Shown here piece by piece: positions 28,501-37,500 of a DNA stretch of 64,000 bases. How positions within the stretch are numbered: the stretch's first letter is position 1; each line of letters starts with the position of its first letter. A program made the position numbers and the translations under genes. The stretch is from Rallus limicola (Eukaryota; Chordata; Aves; Gruiformes; Rallidae). The stretch is taken from assembly GCA_022605955.1 (NCBI GenBank), contig JAKCOZ010000001.1:20514146-20578145 (forward strand). Reading direction: 5' to 3'. The notes below the pieces were generated by a model. It searched no databases and was not told where the DNA came from. It saw nothing but the letters and a program-made list of their open reading frames with translations.

Positions 28501-31500
28501 TTGTTTAAAGTGAGGCCATTCGTGACTCATTTTAGAAGTAACTTGATGTAGATCTTGAGGGAGCAAAAAGTTTTACTTCGAGATAAACTATTATCACTTC
28601 AGAAAGAGATGTTTCTTAGCATTTTTTTTTTTGTGGGCAGTTTTTTGATGTGTTTGTTTAATGCTCAGCAGGCATCAGGAAGGTAAATAAAATACTAGAA
28701 GTCATTAAGAAACAGACAAAACTGGCAAACAGTTATGCAACTATATATATACTTGTGATACATATAGATTTTAAATGGTGCACATAGCTCTGATCCCTTC
28801 CTCAACGTCATGCTTCTGAGAGAAGTATGGCCAACCAATGGAACAATCTACCAGCCAGAAAACAAACCCAAGCTTTTTTACACTTTAGACTAAATTATGG
28901 AGCTCCTTGGCACAGAGTATTGTGGAGAGGAAAAACCAGAATTGGACTCAGAGGCAAGGTAGATAATTTATGGAGGATGGATTCAGCTGGAGCCTTTAAA
29001 CACTACAGTTTCTATGCAAGTCTAGATCTAAACTGTTGGCCTCCAATATTGGGTACTAAGCTAGAAGGACTTTTGTCCTGCTCCATAGTAACCTTTTTTG
29101 TCAGATAAATTGATTTCAATACCACATGAGTATTTCATGCCTTAATACAGATGCACCAGCTTGTAGATCTGTGTAAGAACCCTACCAAAACACTGTAAGT
29201 CACTGTAAATTATGCATTTGATATTTTCAGTACTGTAAGAACCTCCTGTATTTAAATCAAATAAATGGAAGTCGTTAGTTTAGGGTGCAAAGTGGCTAAC
29301 ACTATTACTAATTAACAGGGGGTGGGATACCTGCAGGGACAACCCGATGATCTCTTGAGGTCCCTTCCAACCCCTAAGATTCTGTGATTCTATTGACTGC
29401 TGGCTTCAAGATAAGATTAAGGAATTTTCGTAGTGCTATACTGTTGTCTGTACAGTCCTTTAGATCCCTGTAACTATTTCACTGTGATCACTTGGCATCT
29501 AAATGCAGCTTTCAATCACCTTGTGTTTCCTGCTTTGATAAATAAAGGTCAAACTTACCTGATGTGCAGTAAGGACCAAATAAATTCTCTTCAGCACATT
29601 TTTCACAGGCCATCCCACCAAATCCTTTCTGTGAATTACAGAATAGAAATCACAATTTAAGTCTCTCATCTTTACATATAGATAGATACATGCTAGCAGC
29701 CTGAAAACAGCGTCTTCAGCTGCCAAGAGAAAATAAAATGAAAAGTTCAATCAGCAAATCAGAGATGACTACTGCAATCCAGAAAACATTGTCTTTGGAA
29801 TTATTTTTTTCCTCTTTTTAAAAAGTTTTTCTCTCCTACACTTCAAATCAGATCAGATGTTCTGAATGTCATGTTAATGATAAAGAACAGTAATCAAGCC
29901 TAAAGTCCAAACAGTTTTTACAGTTACGTTGTATTTTCTGACGATTGCTCACTCTTTTTTTTTTTTGCATGTTCCCAGATGTGCTTTTGATGCAATGGAA
30001 AGATTAACCAGTAGAGGGAGAGAGAGAAAAGGTTCTAGTTGTTGATTGAAGCTATAAAGCACTGTGCATTGCACTCTCTGCAAAGGAACTTTGTAGTGAG
30101 AGTATAATTCCAAGTCTAAATCCTTTATAATTAAGGACAAAATTCGTAAGTAATAGCAGAGGAACTCAAGCCACCTGTATCAGGCAGTCGAGATGGAAGA
30201 GCTCTTTAGTAATTTCATCTGAACAGAGAATCACAGAATCATTTAGGTTGGAAAAGACCCTTAAGATCATTGAGCCCAACTGTAAACCTAACACTGCCAG
30301 GTCTGCCACTAAACTGTGTCCCACTGAAGTCTGTAGAAATATTACTGTGAAGATTAAGGCGAAACACACAAAAAATGAACTCCAAGAAGATAGTATCTAC
30401 AGTTTCTATATTACTTTCCTTTAATGTATTTATATAATTTAATATGCATTGTTTCTTAGCAGAACTTACATGCTATTGTTACATTTTTTTCATTTAAAAG
30501 AAAGGACGTACCTGACAAGTGCATGTTCCATCCCCATTTATACCCTGGGAGCAGTGTCCTCTCCTGTTACAAGGTGATGCCGCTCCTCCTGGACAGGCTA
30601 GAAATGACAACATTTAAGCCACCAGTCAGCGTGCTCTGAGCCTTATGTTCCCCTTGCACATGAGGGTTGACATGTCCTCCTTGGAGGCTGCAGGACTTTG
30701 GGCCAGACAGGGACCTTGAGTGCCTGCTGCTATTTTGCAGCTGCCTGAATCTCTTCACTAGAATATTGGCTTTGGCAGAGACCACCAGCCTCTCTAGTTG
30801 GGGAACTCAAGCTGTGACTGTAGTCAAATGATCGCACAGAAAACAGTTTTCTTATTCTAAAGTACCTTCTTTATTTAGTTCCTGCTAGTCCACTGCTGTC
30901 TGCAGACACTGTTAGCTCTTTTGATGCAACAGGAGTTTCCCTGACCACGTCTTCCATATGTGAATACAACTCTAATTATTGAAAATTTGCTGTTAGCATG
31001 GTACTTGATGCTAAGTCAGACTTTAAATAAGCCTTATTCTTTCCCTCACAAATTGCATTTGCTTCATGTGGAAGTTTTTTCTTTTTCTGTCTCCCACAAT
31101 ATTTGATTCAAATCACCTTGGAAATCAAAATGTGGGTATCTCCTAATCCACTTCTGTCCAGTGTGCTGTGGACACTGGTAACGCTTTGTGTGTCAAAGAT
31201 AAGCTAAAGCCATGATTACAGACAGTGGTATATACCAGTTAGAGTCTGACCAAAAATACCAACCAGCAAGAGAGAATAAGCATTGACGACTGCATTTCCA
31301 AATCAAAGTAGTCTGATTTTTAACTGAAATGGAATTTTTTTCAATATTCAAAGTTTTACTGAAAGTTTGCCTATAAGAAATGTGTATTACAGTAATTTTT
31401 AGTCAGATATCACCCCCTCCCCCCGTAGGGAGGGATATCCTTATTTTTTATAGCTGTGGAACCTCTCTGTGGCAATGATTTATTAACTCACTTCCATAAG

Positions 31501-34500
31501 CCCTTCTTTCCTGTAACTGGAGTTCACATTAGGTATCTTAATCCTGATGCAGGTGGTGTGTGTCTAAATGTATCAAACTCCTACTGCCCTTGCAGTTTCT
31601 CTGCTGTACCTTGCTGGTAGATTTATTGTTTACAAACAGTCTCAGTTTGTTCTGTGCGGGTGGAGAGGGGCAGCACTGGATTTATGCTCCCTCTGAGTAA
31701 CTTAAACCTGATCGAGAGTGTTTAAGTGATGTGGAAGTTTTAATGAAAATTAATTTGATCTGGACAGACTAATGAGCAAATAAGGGGATGTGTATATGTA
31801 TGCACCTAATTTTAGTGAAGGCTTTGGCTTTATACCAATCTGTTAATATTTCCCAATTTATTCCTTAATGGTGAGGGTGTCAGGTCTGTTGGATCTGAGT
31901 AATCTTCTCATGAAAAAAAAGTAGTAAATGTAAAGATAAAACTTCAGTGCAGTTTATCTCATATGTGCATTTATTAAGAATTGAAATGAAATAACCAGAA
32001 AACAGGTAAAGTAATAAATACATATACTTCAATCTTTAAAGTGGCTTTTAGTGAGTCTTGTTTCCTGCTTAGCACGTGATAGCTAAATCTCATCTTTAGG
32101 ACTGAGGTAGATGCCAACTGCTTAATATTTGCTTTGAACGGAAACAGTCTAACCTGCACCAATGCTTTTAATGAATGTGCAAATATAGAGAAATTATGTG
32201 AAAACTCAGCTAATGCTACAAATGCAAGGAAAGGATATTTTACAATTTCTGACACCACAAGTTTCTTTGCAGTTGATATTCATTACGTTTCCTCTTGTCT
32301 TCACTGCCTCTCATCTCTTGTTTTGATACCACCACCAAGGGACAGAAACTTATCAGAAGCTTAGCAAATTGCCGTATTGTTGTAGGAGTTTGGTCAGGCA
32401 GATAGAGTGTTTCCCCCAGCCATCCGGGCTGCAGGAGGCAGCGCTGGGACACTGGAGCGATGCTGGCATAGTCACCCGCTGCTGCCCACCGCAGTGCTGG
32501 GGAGACCTTTGCTTTTGTTGAGGATGTTTTTTGAAAAGCAGTGAGAAAGAGATGCTTCTGCTTATCTCTTACAGCTGCCAGAGACCGATGGCCAGATCTT
32601 TATATCTAGGCCAAAAGAGCTTAAATCTATCAGCTTTTTTTGTCTCTTGGAGTTCAATTCAGCACTTCCTAAGTGTTTTCAAATGCAGCCTCTTGGATTA
32701 CTTTGCCTGCCTCCCTGCAGGCTGAAGCTGTTGCTAGGACTTGTAAAAGTGTATTTTGAACTTAGAATCTGATAGAATTAGGCTTATTATCTTTCCTCTT
32801 GGCCTTTTTTTTTCTTTTTTTTTTTTCTTTATTCTTACAGTACTCTCCATGCAGTTGCCCATACCATTTACCTTTCAGTTTGCACCCAGGCTTTTCTTTG
32901 GAGCCAGGCAAATATTTGCCCAGAGCTGAGGTGGGGAGCAGTTCCCACTGAAGCCCAGCAGTTACATATGTGCGGCATCTGAGTTCCACCAGCTTTGGCA
33001 TCTGTGGTCCAATGATATTGGCAGTGTTAAAAGACTCTGTTCTTTTCTCCATGACCTTTTCCTGACATACTTTTCCCTTTTTCTTTGACATCTTTTTAGA
33101 AGGATGGGTGTGCAACTTGCTGGCTTGGCATGCTTTGTGGGGAGGGAAGGGGCAAACCATCTTTCATTCACACTATGTGTTTCAGCATGTGCTATCATTT
33201 AAGGAAGTTGGAATGCTATTTAAAACCTCATTTTGTTATTGCCATCGGATGCTAAATGTGAAGTAAACCCCTACTCAGGGATTTTTCTCTGGCCTCAGGA
33301 AGGACCGGCTTTCCTCCAAATATTTCAAGGCATGCCATATGCTCTTAGAGAGATTGTGATAATGCAAAGAGCTATTTTCTTCCTCCAAATGACAGCAGAA
33401 ACAATGCTGAGACCTTGATTCTTTGCTTTTTGAGGCCAGGAAGTTTGTCCGAAGGCAGAGAGGGCTCCCTTGCCTCTGTAGGCTCCTGCCCACAGTAATG
33501 CAGGCAGGGCTGTGGCTGGTAGGCACTGAGCTCTGACCCTCACTAGAAAGACACAAGTCCCTCGTGGGGCTTCCAAGAGTATCCTGAAGTATGGGATGTG
33601 TATGTCATGTGTAGCATTGCCTTCTTCCATTCAGGCACTTGAGGCTGCACAAGTGATTATCTCCAGAAGACAGGAATACACACAATGTACTCAGCAATTT
33701 CCCTATATTTTCTATAGAATCAGAGAATTATCAAGGTTGGAAAAGACAAGATCAAATCCAACCATCAACCCTGCATCACTGTAATCACTAAACCATCTCC
33801 CCAAAGCGCCTCATCTATCCATTTTTTAAACACCCCCAAGGATGGTGACTCCACCATAGAAGTATCCATAAATTGGGCTTTAACTATTTTCCTTTAGTAG
33901 ATAAATGACTGGTATTTAAAATATAACTTGGTCCATGCTAAAAGAATTTTTAAATCTATTTTGCGGACAAAAGGATTTCACACATGTTAAACCAGACCTT
34001 TACCCAGTTATCTAAACTATTAACTAAAGGAGGAATTGCTTTGTCTGGGCAGGGAAACTTCTTCTATGGGTCTTGATGCCCACCTCAGTAGCCTGAGGTT
34101 TGCTGTACTTGTGGAAATGCTAAAAGGCTTTTCCTGGGAAAAGGGCAGCGGGAGGAGAGGCAGTCCTGATTACCCCCGATTCAGGAACGACCTTCAGCAT
34201 TTCCTGGAAGTTCAAAAAACTTGGATGGAAAAACTGTTTCAATTTGGGCTGAAAGAAAAGGCCCTCTTTGCATCAAAAAGTAAAGAATTTAAGAGATTTG
34301 GAACTATTTCAGAATCAGATGAGGGTGTTTTTTGACCAAAAATGAAACATTCAAACTTGCTGTTTGAAAATACAGATTTTAAAAATCTGTATTGGGAAAC
34401 CTCCCAAATGAAAAGTCATTATACAGGCATTGGCTGAAACGATTTGTTTTGAAAATCTCAAAACCCAAGGGGGTTGCCCAGAATTTTTAGAAAAATATCT

Positions 34501-37500
34501 AGGAATTTTTCTTTTTAAATGAAGCTTTGAATATGTGTTTTTCTTCAAATTCTCTAAGGTTTGGTTGAAAACTTCTGTTTATTTCTACTCCTATAATAAG
34601 TTCTGAAGAGCAATCTTCTCATGGCAATAGTTAGTGAAAAGAAGCAAAATCACTGCTTTACTTCTACTCAAATTCTACTTTAAAAAAGAAAAAAAAAAAA
34701 AAAAGCTTACCCATGCAGTCTGGGCCCCAGCGTCCCTGGCAGCACTCAGGATGTTCAAAGTCCTTCACACAGTGATGCCGACATCCCACGAAAGAAAGTG
34801 TGTGTGTTTTCATTTCTAGGTAATACCTGAGGAAAAGAAGTTGGAGCTGCGTTAAAGTACTTTAAAGCCTCCTGTGGGGAAAAATCAAATTCTTAACTGC
34901 CTCTTCTCCTTTCAATGTCAGGCAAAAGCCCTTTAAGCTTAGTTGTATTAATCTGCCTTATATTTATATTTGTTTTCATTGAAACATGCATTTTCACATC
35001 AAGGTCTAAAAAGATCCTTGGAGCTGTTTCTTTTGCATTAGTATAACCCAGCAGTTTTCTCTAAGTTTTGATCTAAAACAGTATTTTAAAAATTATTTAA
35101 TATCTAGGTTCTTTAAATGCATAGTAAGCTCAAAATAGTAACATTTCCCCTAAAATACCGCCTTTCTGGGTTTTTTTTGGTTTTTTTTTTTTTTTTTATC
35201 TGAAAGGCAAGATTTCAGATTTGTTTTGATATATTTCTTCTTGCCCTTCATCCCTCCCCCACCCCTTCCCAATCTGGCAGTTTAAAAAAATCTGTTATTT
35301 ATATGATAATATATTATATGGATGATATAAAAATACAATTTGTGTGATAATACATATTTATTCTATGATATTCATATATCATCCATGTAAAGTATACAGA
35401 ATAAACAAAAACGTTATTTTGTTATATATAAAAGAAAATCTGATAGGCATCGATAAGAATGGTTATTTTCCCCTTCTACCTTTGCTGATTAACTTTGGGC
35501 TTGAAGTACTCTGAGTGAAGCTTCAGTTTGGGAATTGAGGAAGCAAATGGAATAGAGCATCTTTAATATGAATTAATACTTTCTAATTCATGGAAGATAG
35601 TAGTCATGGCGAAAAGCTGTGACAGAAGAGATACCTGCAGTTTGGTATCCCAGTCCCATTGGTAATTCTGGTGTAACCAGCAGGGCACTGGGTTTCGAGG
35701 TTTGAAGAGCAAGGTACACACTCAGTTTTCATTTGAATGAGCAGCTTTTGATGACATTGCTTCTTCATCTGTAATAGAAGAAGATTAATTAAAAAGAAAG
35801 AAAAAGTTCTTTGAGTTGGTTTAACACTGCCCCCAGTAGCATTGCTGAAAAATGACAAATTTACTAGCTTTGTTCTCACCCACAGCCAGGGCTCTACCCT
35901 CTTCAGAAGTAGCTCACTGCTCTGGACCTAAACTATGTAATAGACCACATATTAGAGCTTTGCAGTAATCAAGTACACACAAAAATAAGCCCAACCACAG
36001 CAGGATAAACCCTTCTAAGTGTCATATTTTTCCTAAGAAACTTTATCGACAAATGTGATGTTCAGGCCCTGAAAGCCAGGTTACTGACACGGCATCAGCC
36101 TAAGCAGCGTTAGTTTTGAGTCGCCTTTCTAACTCAAAAAGACAAGTGCAGGCAAGTGCCTTCTCCGTTCAATGGCAAAATTAAATATAGGCAGTTTCTC
36201 ATGGCTCTGCATACAGAGCACAGCACAAACCTTTGTTCATATCAAAAGGCCAGGCTTCATGGTATCACCACCACTGTGCTGAACTGAAGGACTATGGCTG
36301 GTATTTTCAAATTGATGTAAAAGAATGATGTCTAATTTTGCTGATTAGAGAGGGAGAGAGAGAGGTGCCAAAAAGAAAAAAAATGTTTAGGGTGTTGTCT
36401 CAGAGTTGGCATTTTAATTTACAGTTGTAGAATCATGGATTTGAAATGTCTATATATCAAAAAGTAGCCTGTTTCCTATCTCTAGAACAGTTGACCTATT
36501 TTAAGGCAAAAGGTCTTTGCTGAACTCCATCTAATGTTGGCTTAATCATCTTTCTTCCTGATGACTATTTGTAGAAGTAAGTTTATAATTAAAAAATAGT
36601 GAGAAATGATCTAATGCGTAATATAATCTTTAAAAACAAACAAAAAGCAATACATGAAATCACGGTTCTTGGAGAGGAAGCACTGTGAAGTACTTCGTGT
36701 TCTATTCCAAGATAACCACTTATCCACTCTGCTCTAAGTATAGACCTATTTAGGTGGTCTTAACTTAAGCAATATTGTCCATGACAGGCTTCCTGTATGA
36801 CACGGTAGAATTGAAGTGAACTCACTGATTGGGGTTTCAATTAAGCAGCTGAGTAGTCAATTAAGGCAACGTCTGAATCATTGCCAGGCCAATGTGAGGA
36901 AATGCTTAATGTGTGTCTTGAGGCACTGTACCTGTCCACTGTGTGTGTGTGTGTCCACATGTATATGTATGTAGGGGCCAGTTCTAGCAGCGTCATCCAT
37001 CTGAAAACATTTAAATATGTTAATAGTTGTCTGTGGATGTTTTAAATGGTTTTCCAGTTATAATGTCAGAAGGATAGTAGAGGTTCTTGCATGAATTGTA
37101 GCTTGAACAGGAAGACCTTTTAGAAAGCAGTGATTTCATTTGGACATGGTCAGTTGTGGAGAAACAAACTGTGGTATGTTGTTTCTGTTGTAATTTGTCT
37201 GTGATGGCTTTGCCTCTGTCTCCAGCCATTGCTCTTCTGTAGTTTGCATGACAGGTAGGGAGGTGTTCTGCTACCAAATTTACTATTCCATTCCTATGAA
37301 TACCTACAGTCTGGGATCCAAGTACATTTTTCTCTGCTCCTAAATAAATAGCATTTCTTGAATTCCTTGCTAAAACGAATTTCCCTGTTCTTTGCCAGCC
37401 CTCATCTGAAGCCTGTCCAGTTTGGCAATAGCCCTCCTGCATGGGGACTGTCAGACCAGGCCTGTCTAGGCAGTTCCTGTGCACATGAATGGGACTTGTG

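Larger units (their letters stand above)
30598..34710. other. STAB2 intron 3
   Basis: 4.1 kb. Apart from the CR1 fragment near 33.7 kb and T- or A-rich tracts, no gene was recognised. Long open frames at 32,762-33,160 and 34,036-34,335 have no splice or homology support. Confidence 0.5.

Noticed and set aside
28827..29108. 93-codon + strand open frame
   Set aside because: Overlaps a recognisable ancient CR1 3'-end relic.
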